Below, in pieces: positions 8,206 through 17,039 of a stretch of 36,868 nt of DNA. The notes beneath the pieces are model-generated. The model saw nothing but the letters and a program-made list of their open reading frames with translations. It was not told where the DNA came from and did no database searches. Source of the stretch: Rhodospirillales bacterium (GTDB lineage Bacteria; Pseudomonadota; Alphaproteobacteria; BOG-932; Roseiterribacteraceae). Numbering within the stretch: position 1 is the first letter of the stretch; each line of letters begins with the position of its first letter. The stretch spans positions 1-36,868 of the forward strand of contig JAQGIE010000187.1 in the NCBI GenBank assembly GCA_028291365.1, written 5' to 3'. The translations under genes and the position numbers were made by a program.

Positions 8206-9579
8206 GTGTCCGCACCCGCACCCGCGATGCTGTCGCTGATCGGCAATACGCCGCTCGTCGAGATCACTCGTTTTGACACCGGCCCTTGCCGGCTGTTCGT
8301 CAAACTCGAAAACGCCAACCCCGCCGGCTCCATCAAGGACCGCGTCGGCCGCTCGCTGATCGAAGCGGCCGAGCGCGACGGAAAGCTGAAGCCCGGTGGC
8401 ACCATCGTCGAGGCGACCGCCGGGAATACCGGCCTCGGCCTGGCGCTGGTCGCGGCGGCCAAGGGCTACAAGCTGATCCTGGTGATCCCCGACAAGATGG
8501 CGTTGGAAAAGATCGCGCATCTGCGCGCGATGGGCGCCGAGATCCGCATGACGCGATCAGACGTCGGCAAGGGTCATCCCGAATATTACCAGGACATGGC
8601 GCTGAAACTCAGCCGCGAGATTCCCGGCGCGATCTACGTCAATCAGTTCTCAAATCCGGCCAATCCGGAAGCGCACGAGACCTCGACCGGTCCCGAAATC
8701 TGGGCGCAGATGGAACATGACGTCGACGCGGTCGTCTGCGGCGTCGGTTCGGGCGGCACGCTGACCGGTCTTGGCCGCTTCTTCGCGCATGTGTCGCCGA
8801 AAACCAAAATGGTGCTGGCCGATCCCAAAGGCTCGATCCTCGCCGACCTGGTGAATACCGGGAAACATGGCGAACCGGGTTCGTGGGCGATCGAAGGCAT
8901 CGGCGAAGATTTCGTCCCCGACGTGTGCGATCTCAGCTTCGCCAGCGAAGCGATCACGATCGACGACGGCGAGTCGCTGCGCACCGCCCGCGACCTGCTG
9001 CAGAAGGAAGGCATCCTCGGCGGCTCGTCGACGGGCACCTTGCTCGCGACCGCGCTGCGCTGGTGCCGCAAACAGACCGAACCCAAGCGCGTGGTCACCT
9101 TCGTCTGCGATACCGGCAACAAGTACCTGTCGAAGCAGTACAGCGACTTCTGGATGGCGGAGCAGGGTTTCCTGCCGCGCAACAGCCGCGGCGACCTGAC
9201 CGACCTGATCTCGCGCCCGCACGAAGTCGGCGGTACCGTCGTGGTGGCACCCTCGGACACGCTGCTCACCGCCTACAAGCGCATGCGCGTGGCCGACGTC
9301 AGCCAGCTGCCGGTGCTCGACGAAAACGGCAACATGGTCGGGCTGGTCGACGAGAGCGACGTGCTGATGACCGTCCTCGACGATCCGACGCGCTTCCAGC
9401 GCCCGGTGTCGAGCGCGATGACGAAGAACATCGAGACGATCGCGCCCGGCGGGCAGATCACCGATCTCTATCGCATCTTCGATCGCGGCTATGTCGCGGT
9501 GGTGATGGACAAGGGCAAGTTCCTGGGCCTGATCACGCGCGTCGACCTGCTCAACAATCTCCGCCGGAAGCTGCCGTAA
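8206..9579 (+). CDS. Cystathionine beta-synthase with C-terminal CBS-domain pair
   Basis: PLP enzyme that condenses serine and homocysteine to cystathionine. The catalytic core begins LSLIGNTPLVEITRF. The PLP lysine is Lys44 (GSIKDR), the phosphate-binding loops are TAGNTGLG and GVGSGGTLTG, and GGSSTGTLLATAL follows. Residues about 330-457 form two CBS modules (SQLPVLDENGNMVGLVDESDVL and YVAVVMDKGKFLGLITRVDLL), the regulatory part seen in eukaryotic and many bacterial enzymes. Length 457 is normal. I chose GTG 8206 (GGAG 11 nt upstream); ATG 8227 is possible. Its stop and the next start share a base (TAATG). A cysteine synthase is less likely given the CBS tail and the neighbour. Confidence 0.92.
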   Translation: MSAPAPAMLSLIGNTPLVEITRFDTGPCRLFVKLENANPAGSIKDRVGRSLIEAAERDGKLKPGGTIVEATAGNTGLGLALVAAAKGYKLILVIPDKMALEKIAHLRAMGAEIRMTRSDVGKGHPEYYQDMALKLSREIPGAIYVNQFSNPANPEAHETSTGPEIWAQMEHDVDAVVCGVGSGGTLTGLGRFFAHVSPKTKMVLADPKGSILADLVNTGKHGEPGSWAIEGIGEDFVPDVCDLSFASEAITIDDGESLRTARDLLQKEGILGGSSTGTLLATALRWCRKQTEPKRVVTFVCDTGNKYLSKQYSDFWMAEQGFLPRNSRGDLTDLISRPHEVGGTVVVAPSDTLLTAYKRMRVADVSQLPVLDENGNMVGLVDESDVLMTVLDDPTRFQRPVSSAMTKNIETIAPGGQITDLYRIFDRGYVAVVMDKGKFLGLITRVDLLNNLRRKLP

Positions 9580-10751
9580 TGTCGAAGTCGAACCGCGATC
9601 AATTCGCCACGCGTGCGATCCATGCGGGTCAGTCGCCTGACCCGACCACGGGCGCGATCATGACGCCGATCTATGCCACCTCGACCTTCGTGCAGGCCTC
9701 GCCCGGCGTGCATAAAGGCTGGGATTATGCGCGCTCCGGCAATCCGACGCGCCAGGCGTATGAGCGCTGCATCGCCGATCTCGAAAGCGGCGCGCATGGC
9801 TATGCCTTCGCGTCGGGCCTTGCCTGCGCCGCGACGATCCTCGACATGCTCGACGCGGGCTCGCACATCGTCGCGTCGGATGATCTTTATGGCGGCTCCT
9901 ATCGCCTGTTCGAACGCGTGCGCAAGCGCAGCGCGGGGCTGCAGGTCACGTTGGTCGACATGAGCGACCCGGCGAATGTCGAGCGCGCGATGCGTCCCGA
10001 CACCAAGATGATCTGGGTCGAGACGCCGACCAATCCGCTGCTCAAACTCGCCGATCTCGAAGCCATCGCCAAGATCGCGCGCAAGCATGGCGCCCTCGCG
10101 GTCGCCGACAACACGTTTGCGTCGCCGTGGATCCAGCGTCCGCTGGAACATGGCTTCAACATCGTGTGGCATTCGGCGACCAAGTATCTCAACGGCCATA
10201 GCGACATGGTCGGCGGCGTCGCGGTGGTCGGCGATGATGCCGAAGTCGCGGAGCGGCTCGGCTTCCTGCAGAACGCGGTCGGCGGCATTCAGGGACCGTT
10301 CGATTCCTTCCTGGCGCTGCGCGGCTTGAAGACGCTCGCGCTGCGCATGGAGCGGCACGCCTCGAACGGTCTCGAGCTGGCGCGCTGGCTCGAAGCGCAT
10401 CCCAAGGTCGCGAACGTGCGCTATCCGGGGCTCGCATCGCATCCGCAGCACGCGCTGGCCAAGCGCCAGATGCACGGCTTCGGGGGGATGGTGACGGTGG
10501 TGCTCAAAGGCGGGCTGGGCGCGGCCAAGACGATGCTCGAGCGCACGCGTCTGTTCGCGCTGGCGGAAAGCCTGGGTGGCGTCGAAAGCCTGATCGAACA
10601 TCCGGCGCTGATGACCCACGCCTCGATCCCGGTCGAGCAGCGGCGCACGCTGGGAATCGAAGACGGGCTGATTCGCCTGTCGGTCGGTGTCGAAGACGTC
10701 GAGGATCTGCGCGCCGATTTGGCGCAGGCGCTGGCGACCGCGCCGGGCTGA
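9579..10751 (+). CDS. Cystathionine gamma-lyase / gamma-synthase family enzyme (Cys/Met metabolism PLP family)
   Basis: A 390-residue fold-type-I PLP enzyme. Markers are the N-terminal FATRAIHAGQSPDPTTGA, YARSGNPTR (50-58), the PLP lysine at 202 in HSATKYLNGHSD, and the substrate-site ESLGGVESLIEHPALMTH near the end. Coupling to cystathionine beta-synthase (TAATG overlap) points to the lyase direction, splitting cystathionine to cysteine, 2-oxobutyrate and ammonia. Sequence alone does not separate lyase from gamma-synthase, so the direction is inferred from context. Confidence 0.92.
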   Translation: MSKSNRDQFATRAIHAGQSPDPTTGAIMTPIYATSTFVQASPGVHKGWDYARSGNPTRQAYERCIADLESGAHGYAFASGLACAATILDMLDAGSHIVASDDLYGGSYRLFERVRKRSAGLQVTLVDMSDPANVERAMRPDTKMIWVETPTNPLLKLADLEAIAKIARKHGALAVADNTFASPWIQRPLEHGFNIVWHSATKYLNGHSDMVGGVAVVGDDAEVAERLGFLQNAVGGIQGPFDSFLALRGLKTLALRMERHASNGLELARWLEAHPKVANVRYPGLASHPQHALAKRQMHGFGGMVTVVLKGGLGAAKTMLERTRLFALAESLGGVESLIEHPALMTHASIPVEQRRTLGIEDGLIRLSVGVEDVEDLRADLAQALATAPG

Positions 10752-10776
10752 CCGGCGACGCCCGCAGCGGCCCGGT

Positions 10777-11106
10777 TCAGTAGTTGATCGTCGTGCCCGG
10801 CCGGCTGTCGATCAGCGCCTTGACCGAAGCAGCGCCGGTCGAGCGGTCGCGCGGATTGACCCAGGTGTCGCGCAGCTCGGCGGCGGGATCGTGTTGCTGC
10901 GGCGGGGAGAAGGCGCGTGCCGCCGCTTCTTCGAATTCTTTTTGCTTTTGCGCCTCGATCTGGCGCTTTTCGAGGTCGTTGAGCCGATAGGTTTTGCCCG
11001 GCACCACGGTCGTGTCGGGACGCTGGAGGGTCACTTCGGGGCTCTGTGCCGCGGCCGGCACGGCGATGGCGGCCAAAGCCGCAATGATCAACGCCTTCCG
11101 CAACAT
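10777..11106 (-). CDS. Small exported hypothetical protein
   Basis: A 109-residue protein with a clear signal peptide (MLRKALIIAALAAIAVPAAAQ, cleavage after residue 20 or so). It continues with a Val/Pro segment, a charged helix (LNDLEKRQIEAQKQKEFEEAAARAF, about 43-67) and a C-terminal part ending RPGTTINY. The ATG at 11106-11104 has GGAGG 7 nt upstream; the longer frame starting at 11286 runs into the gor region and is not supported. It is convergent with the transsulfuration pair and divergent from gor. Confidence 0.75.
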   Translation of the reverse strand: MLRKALIIAALAAIAVPAAAQSPEVTLQRPDTTVVPGKTYRLNDLEKRQIEAQKQKEFEEAAARAFSPPQQHDPAAELRDTWVNPRDRSTGAASVKALIDSRPGTTINY

Positions 11107-11209
11107 TTCGCGTCCTCCAGGGTGACTCTCCAACGCAACATAGCACGCCTGCGGCCAGTTCCACGGGCACCATCTTTGAAATCTCATGGCTCCAGGCCAT
11201 CTTGGCCCC

Positions 11210-12610
11210 ATGTCCGACTTCGATTTTGATTTGTTCGTCATCGGCGCCGGCTCGGGCGGCGTCCGGGCCAGCCGTATCGCCGCCACCCATGGCGCCCGCG
11301 TCGCCGTTGCCGAAGACCGCTATCTCGGCGGCACCTGCGTCAATGTGGGCTGTGTGCCCAAGAAGATCCTGTCGATGGGGGCGCATGTGCGCGACGAGCT
11401 CCAGGATGCGCGAGGCTATGGCTGGACCATCGCGCCCGCGGCCCACGACTGGCCGACGCTGATCGCCAACAAGGACGCGGAGATCCAGCGCCTCAACGAC
11501 GTCTATCGTGGCCTGCTCGACCGTGCCGGCGTGAAGCTGTTCGAAGCCCATGCATCCTTCATCGATCCGCACACGCTGAATGTCGGCGGCCGGACCGTCA
11601 CCGCGAAGAACATCCTGATCGCCAGCGGCAGCTGGCCGATGGTGCCGCAGATTCCCGGCGCCGAACTGGGCTTCACGTCGAACGAAGCATTCTACCTGCC
11701 CGAGCTGCCCAAGCGCGTGTTGATCGTCGGCGGCGGCTATGTCGCAGTCGAGTTCGCGGCAATCTTTCACGGGCTCGGCAGCCGCGTGACGCAGATCCAT
11801 CGCGGCACGTCATTCCTGACTTCGTTCGACGCCGATCTCGGCACCTTTCTCGCGTCGCAGATGATCCATGATGGAATCGACCTGCGCTTCCACACGATTC
11901 CGGAAAAGCTCGAACGCACCGCGTCGGGCGCCATCCGCGTGACGTTGAATGACGGCGAGCCGCTCGAAGTCGACGGCGTGCTGTGGGCGACGGGACGGCG
12001 GCCGCGGCTCGATGGGCTGAACATCGAAAAGTCGGGCGTCACCGTCGATGTCACCGGTTCGATTCCGATCGATCACGACCATCGCACCAACGTGCCGCAC
12101 ATTTTCGCCATCGGCGACGTGGTCGAACGTTATGCGCTGACGCCGGTCGCGATCGCGCAAGGTCATGTGCTGGCCGATCTGCTGTTCGGCGGCAAGCAGC
12201 GCTCGGTCGATTACGACAACGTGCCGACCGCGATCTTCTCGACGCCGCCGATCGCCACTGTCGGGCTCAACGAGGCCGCCGCCTTTGAGCGCTTCGCGGG
12301 CGGGATCGACGTGTACAAAAGCGAGTTCCGTCCGCTGCGTCACACCATGACGGGACGGCAGCGCCGCAGTTTGATGAAGATGGTCGTCGACCGCGCCACC
12401 GACCGCGTCGTCGGCGTGCACATGGTCGGTGAAGACGCGCCGGAAATTCTGCAGGGCTTTGCTGTGGCGCTGAGTGCCGGTGCGACGAAAGCGGATTTCG
12501 ATCGCACGATCGGCATCCACCCCACCGCCGCCGAGGAATTCGTGACCATGCGCACGCCGTCCCAGCCCGCCGTGCGCAGCAGCGCGCTGGCCCGGAAGGC
12601 AGTCGGCTAA
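11210..12610 (+). CDS. gor: Glutathione-disulfide reductase
   Basis: NADPH-dependent FAD flavoenzyme reducing oxidised glutathione. The 466 residues show the FAD loop VIGAGSGGVRASRIAA (10-25), the redox-active disulfide GGTCVNVGCVPKK (Cys43, Cys48), the NADPH loop VLIVGGGYVAVEFA, and the C-terminal catalytic HPTAAEE (His437, Glu442). The FAD loop GSGGVRA-R is the form typical of glutathione reductase. Start at ATG 11210 (MSDFDFD); an in-frame ATG at 11186 is possible, and neither has a strong ribosome binding site. It ends at a palindromic bidirectional terminator. Confidence 0.95.
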   Translation: MSDFDFDLFVIGAGSGGVRASRIAATHGARVAVAEDRYLGGTCVNVGCVPKKILSMGAHVRDELQDARGYGWTIAPAAHDWPTLIANKDAEIQRLNDVYRGLLDRAGVKLFEAHASFIDPHTLNVGGRTVTAKNILIASGSWPMVPQIPGAELGFTSNEAFYLPELPKRVLIVGGGYVAVEFAAIFHGLGSRVTQIHRGTSFLTSFDADLGTFLASQMIHDGIDLRFHTIPEKLERTASGAIRVTLNDGEPLEVDGVLWATGRRPRLDGLNIEKSGVTVDVTGSIPIDHDHRTNVPHIFAIGDVVERYALTPVAIAQGHVLADLLFGGKQRSVDYDNVPTAIFSTPPIATVGLNEAAAFERFAGGIDVYKSEFRPLRHTMTGRQRRSLMKMVVDRATDRVVGVHMVGEDAPEILQGFAVALSAGATKADFDRTIGIHPTAAEEFVTMRTPSQPAVRSSALARKAVG

Positions 12611-12611
12611 A

Positions 12612-12666
12612 AAGCCGGGCGCCTGAAGCATGATCCGATCAATTGGATCGGATCATGTCGCCGGCT
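12612..12666. terminator. Bidirectional terminator built on palindrome family 2, copy 1
   Basis: Core 12629-12657: 12-bp perfect stem CATGATCCGATC/GATCGGATCATG with a 5-nt AATTG loop. An outer stem AGCCGG.CG/CGCCGGCT flanks it, with an A-run on the left and TTT on the right. It lies between convergent gor and the gene at 12686. A second copy of the core is at 35891-35918. Confidence 0.75.
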
Positions 12667-12685
12667 GTTTCACGAAGGAAATTCG

Positions 12686-13036
12686 TTATCGCGAGATGGT
12701 GCGCTCGGTGGTCGTTTCTCTGGTGACGACGGGCGGAGCCGGAACGACAACTGGCGGCGCGACCGGCGGCACCATCGTCGTCGTGGTCGTCTCGGTCTTC
12801 TCGTAGGTCGAACCGGTCTGCGGTGCCGGCGTGTTGCTGCCGGTGCTCGCGGCCTTCTTCTTCACCGCGGCGGTGCGCTTCTTGGCCGGCGCGGCTTTCT
12901 TCTTCACCGGCGCCTTGGTCGTCGTGGTGGTTTCGACCGTCTCGGTCGTGGTCGTGGTTGTCTGGGCCAGCGCGGGCGTGGCGAGCCACGCCGCTGCGAC
13001 ACCGGCCAGAAGCATCAAGCGGATGCTGGTGCGCAT
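12686..13036 (-). CDS. Exported low-complexity Thr/Lys/Pro-rich protein
   Basis: A 116-residue protein of unknown function. The signal peptide is residues 1-24 (MRTSIRLMLLAGVAAAWLATPALA, cleaved before QTTTTTT). The mature part is disordered: Thr runs (TTTTTTETVETTTTTK), a basic Lys/Ala segment (APVKKKAAPAKKRTAAVKKK) and a Val/Pro segment (VPPVAPPVVVPAPPVV). The ATG at 13036 is preceded by GAGGAG. The basic stretch could bind polyanions such as lipopolysaccharide or nucleic acid; this is inference. It is neighbour to another exported repetitive protein on the same strand, separated by a strong terminator. Confidence 0.75.
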   Translation of the reverse strand: MRTSIRLMLLAGVAAAWLATPALAQTTTTTTETVETTTTTKAPVKKKAAPAKKRTAAVKKKAASTGSNTPAPQTGSTYEKTETTTTTMVPPVAPPVVVPAPPVVTRETTTERTISR

Positions 13037-13077
13037 CGGAATTCTCCTCGGTTTCGCCGTAAAGAACGCCTGCAGTT

Positions 13078-13113
13078 GAAAAAAGATGCCCGGCCGCGCA
13101 GGGCGCGGCCGGG
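13078..13113 (-). terminator. Intrinsic terminator
   Basis: On the minus strand an 11-bp perfect GC stem (CCCGGCCGCGC at 13089-13099 with its complement at 13103-13113, 3-nt loop) is followed by a T-run (complement of 13079-13084). It terminates the gene at 13140-13520. Confidence 0.88.
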
Positions 13114-13139
13114 CTGGGCAACGGGAGCGGTTGCCTTAC

Positions 13140-13520
13140 TTACTTTTTGGCGGTCGTGGTCTCGACTTTGGTCTCGGCGGTCTTGCCCTCGACCTTGGCC
13201 GCGGGCGCGGTGCTTTCGGTCTTGGTGCTGACGACCGGCTTGCCGTCGACTTTGGTCGTGGTCTCGACCTTGGCGGCCGGATGGGCCGGGCTGGTCGCGC
13301 TCACGGTCTTGCCGTCGACCTTGGTCGTGCTCTCGACCTTCGCCGCCGGCTTGGCCGCCTCGGTCTTGGTTTCGGTCGTCTTCGCGGTGGTCTCGGTGGC
13401 GGCCTTCACGGCCGGCACGGATGGCGTCGCCGCGCCGGTGCCCTGCTGGGCGAAGGCCGGCGCGCTCGCAGCCAGAACCAGGGCGGTAGCGGCGAGGAGC
13501 GTACGCATCGTTTGAGTCAT
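13140..13520 (-). CDS. Exported repetitive Ala/Lys/Thr-rich protein
   Basis: A 126-residue protein with a signal peptide ending PAFAQ (about residue 24). The mature chain is made of imperfect repeats: AAKVE occurs at 59-63, 82-86 and 107-111, and the first two are followed by (S/T)TTKVDGK. It is highly charged and disordered with no cysteines; function unknown. The ATG at 13520 has AGAGG upstream, and MRTLL four codons on is an alternative. A hairpin GGGCGC/GCGCCC with four T on the minus strand (13541-13561) lies about 20 bp upstream of the start and may insulate or attenuate it. Confidence 0.75.
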   Translation of the reverse strand: MTQTMRTLLAATALVLAASAPAFAQQGTGAATPSVPAVKAATETTAKTTETKTEAAKPAAKVESTTKVDGKTVSATSPAHPAAKVETTTKVDGKPVVSTKTESTAPAAKVEGKTAETKVETTTAKK

Positions 13521-13540
13521 GAGCGGATCAACCTCTGTTC

Positions 13541-13561
13541 AAAAGGGCGCCCGACGCGCCC
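13541..13561 (-). terminator. Small hairpin plus T-run upstream of the repetitive-protein gene
   Basis: GGGCGC (13545-13550) pairs with GCGCCC (13556-13561). Read on the minus strand it is followed by TTTT. It is placed just upstream of the ATG at 13520, so it could be an attenuator or stop read-through from the aroG side. Confidence 0.35.
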
Positions 13562-13641
13562 GGTACAGTGGAAGGTCGTGGGACCAGCAGGCGACGCGAA
13601 GGATTTTCCAAGGTTTCTTCGGGGCACATCAAGGCCGTTCG

Positions 13642-13663
13642 GAGGCGTGCATTTGGACGCCTC
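13642..13663 (+). promoter_or_regulatory. Leader stem-loop upstream of DAHP synthase
   Basis: GAGGCGT (13642-13648) pairs with ACGCCTC (13657-13663) around an 8-nt loop, 46 bp before the DAHP synthase ATG. A smaller GGTCC/GGACC dyad (13669-13689) follows. No Trp/Phe/Tyr-rich leader peptide is seen. Confidence 0.3.
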
Positions 13664-13709
13664 GGGCTGGTCCTGTACGATCCGGGACCGACTTCTAGGA
13701 CCTGTGACG

Positions 13710-15086
13710 ATGACCGAGCGCTGGACCCCCGATAGCTGGAAAGCCCGTCAGGCCGACCAGATGCCCTTCTATGACGACGCCGCCGCGCTGGCGCGGGTCG
13801 AGCAGACTCTGTCGGTCTACCCGCCTCTGGTCTTTGCCGGCGAAGCGCGCCGTCTGAAGGCGCAGATCGCACGCGTCGCAAACGGTCAGGCGTTTCTGCT
13901 GCAAGGCGGCGACTGCGCCGAGAGCTTCGCCGAGTTTCATCCCAATTCGATTCGCGACACGTTCCGCGTGCTGCTGCAGATGGCGGTGACCTTGACCTTC
14001 GCCGGCCAGATGCCGGTGGTGAAGATCGCGCGCATGGCGGGACAGTTCGCCAAGCCGCGCTCGTCGCCGGTCGAGACGCAGGAAGGCGTCGAGCTGCCGG
14101 TCTATCGCGGCGATATCGTCAACGGACTCGAATTCGAGCCGACGTCGCGGCGCCCCGATCCCGAGCGGATGGTGCGCGCGTACAACCAGTCGGCTTCGAC
14201 GCTCAACCTGCTGCGGGCGTTCGCGCAAGGCGGGTACGCCGACCTGCAGCAGGTTCATCGCTGGACGCTGGGCTTCGTCGAAAAGAGCGCGCAGGGAAAA
14301 CGCTACGAAGCTCTGGCGGCCCAGATCGACTCCGCACTCGCCTTCATGGCCGCGTGCGGCATCACCGGCGAAACCACGCCGCAGATCCGCGAGACCGACG
14401 TGTTCACCAGCCACGAAGCCTTGCTGCTGCCGTACGAGCAGGCGCTGACGCGGGTCGATAGCACGACCGGCGACTGGTACGACGTGTCGGCGCATTTCGT
14501 CTGGATCGGCGACCGCACGCGCAAGCTCGACGGCGCTCATGTCGAGTTCTGCCGCGGCATCAAGAATCCGATCGGATTGAAATGCGGCCCGACCATGAGC
14601 GGTGACGAGCTGATCCGCCTGATCGACGCGCTCAACCCTGCCAACGAGCCGGGGCGGCTGACGCTGATCGCGCGCATGGGCGCCGACAAGGCGGCCGAAA
14701 AACTCCCGCCGCTGCTGCGCCGCGTGCGCGCCGAAGGCCGTGCGGTCGCCTGGGTGTCGGACCCGATGCACGGCAATACGATCAAGTCGTCGACCGGCTA
14801 CAAGACGCGGCCGTTCGAGCGGATCCTGTCCGAGGTCCGGTCGTTCTTCGCTGCGCACGCGGCCGAAGGCACCTATCCGGGCGGCGTGCATTTCGAAATG
14901 ACCGGCCAGGACGTCACCGAATGTACCGGTGGCGCCCAGGCGATCGACGATAAGGGCCTGTCGCTGCGCTATCACACCCATTGCGATCCGCGCCTCAACG
15001 GCGCGCAGGCATTGGAGCTGGCGTTCATGATCGCGGAAGAGCTGCAAGGCCGCCGCACCACTCGCTCAGCCACCGAGGCGGCGTGA
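13710..15086 (+). CDS. Class II 3-deoxy-7-phosphoheptulonate (DAHP) synthase
   Basis: First committed step of the shikimate pathway: phosphoenolpyruvate plus erythrose-4-phosphate to DAHP, metal-dependent. The 458 residues are typical of the plant-like class II enzyme. Visible landmarks are [15 protein letters not shown] (about 57-71), [22 protein letters not shown]-like [22 protein letters not shown] and [14 protein letters not shown], then [14 protein letters not shown]. The ATG at 13710 has AGGA 9 nt upstream; longer upstream frames cover a terminator and the antisense gene and are rejected. Its stop overlaps the next start (GTGA). Confidence 0.96.
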   Translation: MTERWTPDSWKARQADQMPFYDDAAALARVEQTLSVYPPLVFAGEARRLKAQIARVANGQAFLLQGGDCAESFAEFHPNSIRDTFRVLLQMAVTLTFAGQMPVVKIARMAGQFAKPRSSPVETQEGVELPVYRGDIVNGLEFEPTSRRPDPERMVRAYNQSASTLNLLRAFAQGGYADLQQVHRWTLGFVEKSAQGKRYEALAAQIDSALAFMAACGITGETTPQIRETDVFTSHEALLLPYEQALTRVDSTTGDWYDVSAHFVWIGDRTRKLDGAHVEFCRGIKNPIGLKCGPTMSGDELIRLIDALNPANEPGRLTLIARMGADKAAEKLPPLLRRVRAEGRAVAWVSDPMHGNTIKSSTGYKTRPFERILSEVRSFFAAHAAEGTYPGGVHFEMTGQDVTECTGGAQAIDDKGLSLRYHTHCDPRLNGAQALELAFMIAEELQGRRTTRSATEAA

Positions 15087-15850
15087 ACGAGTCGTTGCGG
15101 CCAGTGCCGCCCGGGATGGCCGACGCCTATGAAGGCGTCGACAATCTCGAAGCCATGGAAGAGGCGGTGAACTACAACGCTTTTCTTGCGCGCGAGGTCG
15201 CGAGCGAGGCGCTTCCCGGCCGCTTGATCGTCGATTTCGGTGCCGGTGTCGGCACCTTCGCGCGGCCGCTGCATCGGCATCGCCTGAACGTCGTCTGCGT
15301 CGAGAATGACCCGCGTCTCGGCGCGCGGCTGCGCGGTGAGGGCATGCGCGTCGAAAGCTCGATCGACACGCTGCCGGATTCGTCCGTCGACTATCTCTAT
15401 TCATTGAATGTCCTCGAACATATCGAGGACGACGCGGCTTGCGTCGCCGCCTGGTTTGCGAAGCTGAAGCCGGGCGCGCCGCTGCTGCTCTACGTGCCCG
15501 CCTTCATGGTTCTCTATGCCGAGATGGACCGGCGCATCGGGCATTTCCGGCGTTACAAACGCACCGGGCTGACATCGCTGCTGCGCCAGGCGGGCTTTCA
15601 GATCGAGCGCGACACCTATGTCGACTCGCTGGGCTTTTTCGCGTCGCTGGGGTTGCGGTTTTTCGACCGTTCCGGCGGGGTGCTCGACCCCAAGACGGTG
15701 CGGCTCTACGACCGGCTGGGTTTCCCGGCAAGCCGGCTTCTCGACCGGGTCTTCGGACCATTCTTTGGCAAGAACGTGCTGATCCGGGCGATCCGACCGG
15801 CAAATGCGGCTCAGCGTGGCACGCAAGCCGCGGAAACCCGCCACCGGTAA
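15083..15850 (+). CDS. Class I SAM-dependent methyltransferase (type 11-like)
   Basis: A 255-residue protein. The SAM-binding motif I is [15 protein letters not shown], motif II is [14 protein letters not shown], and the post-motif region [15 protein letters not shown] is typical of methyltransferase type 11/23 proteins. After the Rossmann part come hydrophobic segments ([12 protein letters not shown]) and a His/Arg-rich [11 protein letters not shown]. The substrate is unknown; similar proteins often sit near lipid or glycan genes. I chose GTG 15083, overlapping the DAHP synthase stop, with GAGG 5 nt upstream; ATG 15116 is the alternative. Confidence 0.85.
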   Translation: MNESLRPVPPGMADAYEGVDNLEAMEEAVNYNAFLAREVASEALPGRLIVDFGAGVGTFARPLHRHRLNVVCVENDPRLGARLRGEGMRVESSIDTLPDSSVDYLYSLNVLEHIEDDAACVAAWFAKLKPGAPLLLYVPAFMVLYAEMDRRIGHFRRYKRTGLTSLLRQAGFQIERDTYVDSLGFFASLGLRFFDRSGGVLDPKTVRLYDRLGFPASRLLDRVFGPFFGKNVLIRAIRPANAAQRGTQAAETRHR

Positions 15851-15907
15851 CAGTTCGTCGCCCTTTTAGCTTTGACCTCCGACCGGGGCCGGGGCGAGGT
15901 TCGAGGT

Positions 15908-16684
15908 ATGATCCTGCCCCGTCTCCTCCTTTCGACCGCCGCGCTGACGCTGGTCGTCTCCGCCGCCCGCGCCGATGAAGCGCGCACCATCTTCGACGAA
16001 AAAGTTGCGTCGGGAGTCGTCTTCAAACTCACCAACGTGACCGGCGACGTGAAAGTCGGCCGCTCGACGACCGACAAGCTGCAGATCATCGCGCAGGTCA
16101 TTCCGTCGGGTTCGAACGCACCGCATATCGTGCCGACGGTGCAGAAGGGCGATGGCTGGATCGCGGTCTGTTCGCGCGACGCGGATACGCGTCCCGAGCC
16201 CGTCTGCACCGGCGAAGTGCATCGCGAATGGAGCAAGGGCAAGTCGGATTCCACCCGTGTCGATTATACGGTGGCGATCCCCGACGGGCTCGCCACCAAG
16301 ATCGTCAACGTGAACGGTCAGATCGTGGCCAAGGGCGTTCGCGCCGAACTCGACGCGGTCAACGTGAACGGCGACATCGAGCTCGAGACGACCGGGCCGG
16401 CCAAGGCCGTCACCGTGAACGGATCGGTGCGCGCGGTCGCGGGCAAGATCGACGGCAAAACGAAATTCGCCACCGTCAACGGCGACATCGACGTCACCCT
16501 GCCGCCCGGCTGCGATACCGAAATTTCCGCATCGACGACCAGCGGCAAGATTGTCTCGGACCTGCCGCTCAAGCGGCACGAGATGGGTCCTCTGGCCTCT
16601 GCCAAGGGCACGCTCGGCGCCGGTACGGCGCAACTTTCCGCAGCCACCGTCAACGGCGACGTGAAGCTCAGGCAGCAGAAGTAA
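15908..16684 (+). CDS. Exported DUF4097-like beta-repeat protein
   Basis: A 258-residue protein with a signal peptide (MILPRLLLSTAALTLVVSAARA, cleaved before DEARTIF). The mature chain is a ladder of short beta repeats: VNVNGQIVAKGV, VNVNGDIELETT, VTVNGSVRAVAG, ATVNGDIDVTLP, ATVNGDVKLRQ. This is the right-handed beta layout of DUF4097 (putative adhesin-like) proteins. Function unknown; probably a periplasmic or surface structural protein. The ATG at 15908 has GAGG upstream. Its last 17 bases overlap the convergent ABM gene. Confidence 0.85.
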   Translation: MILPRLLLSTAALTLVVSAARADEARTIFDEKVASGVVFKLTNVTGDVKVGRSTTDKLQIIAQVIPSGSNAPHIVPTVQKGDGWIAVCSRDADTRPEPVCTGEVHREWSKGKSDSTRVDYTVAIPDGLATKIVNVNGQIVAKGVRAELDAVNVNGDIELETTGPAKAVTVNGSVRAVAGKIDGKTKFATVNGDIDVTLPPGCDTEISASTTSGKIVSDLPLKRHEMGPLASAKGTLGAGTAQLSAATVNGDVKLRQQK

Positions 16685-16994
16685 GCGGCGCGCGCGCGTC
16701 GAGTTTTACGGCCAGCACGTCCATCCGCTCGATGTGGGGCGGGGTCGCGAACAGCTCGCCGGCGCGCGCGTGCAGCGCTTCGGCCACCTTGCCGGCAAGA
16801 TGTGCCGCGAGTCCCGACTCGTCGGGAAATGCGTCGAAGATGGCGTAGATCAGCGGGCTGAGGCGCACCGCGAACCAGACCTTCGTCGCCGGCTCCTCGT
16901 GGACCAACGGCAGCGCGTCTTTGAGGAAGCGTTCGACTTCGTCTTCGCGGCCTGCCTTCGCTTCCATACGCACGAACAATCCGACCGTCACCAT
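16668..16994 (-). CDS. Antibiotic-biosynthesis-monooxygenase (ABM) domain protein
   Basis: A 108-residue single ABM domain (dimeric ferredoxin-like fold). It begins MVTVGLFVRMEAKAGREDEVERFLKDALPLV, followed by TKVWFAVRLSPLIYAIFDAFPDESGLAAHLAGKVAEAL. Members include quinol monooxygenases and heme-degrading enzymes, but no catalytic signature specific to one of these is visible. The ATG at 16994-16992 has GCGGAGG 6 nt upstream, which decides against the longer frame from 17009. It overlaps the convergent DUF4097 gene by 17 bp. Confidence 0.85.
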   Translation of the reverse strand: MVTVGLFVRMEAKAGREDEVERFLKDALPLVHEEPATKVWFAVRLSPLIYAIFDAFPDESGLAAHLAGKVAEALHARAGELFATPPHIERMDVLAVKLDARAPLTSAA

Positions 16995-17039
16995 GTCGCA
17001 CCTCCGCATGGTGAGGGAGCGGCGGCCGGTTCGGTTCCC

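Noticed and set aside
13086-13709. N-terminal extension of DAHP synthase in the open frame from 13086
   Set aside because: It would span a strong terminator and an antisense gene and is Gly/Arg-rich. The conserved protein begins at ATG 13710.
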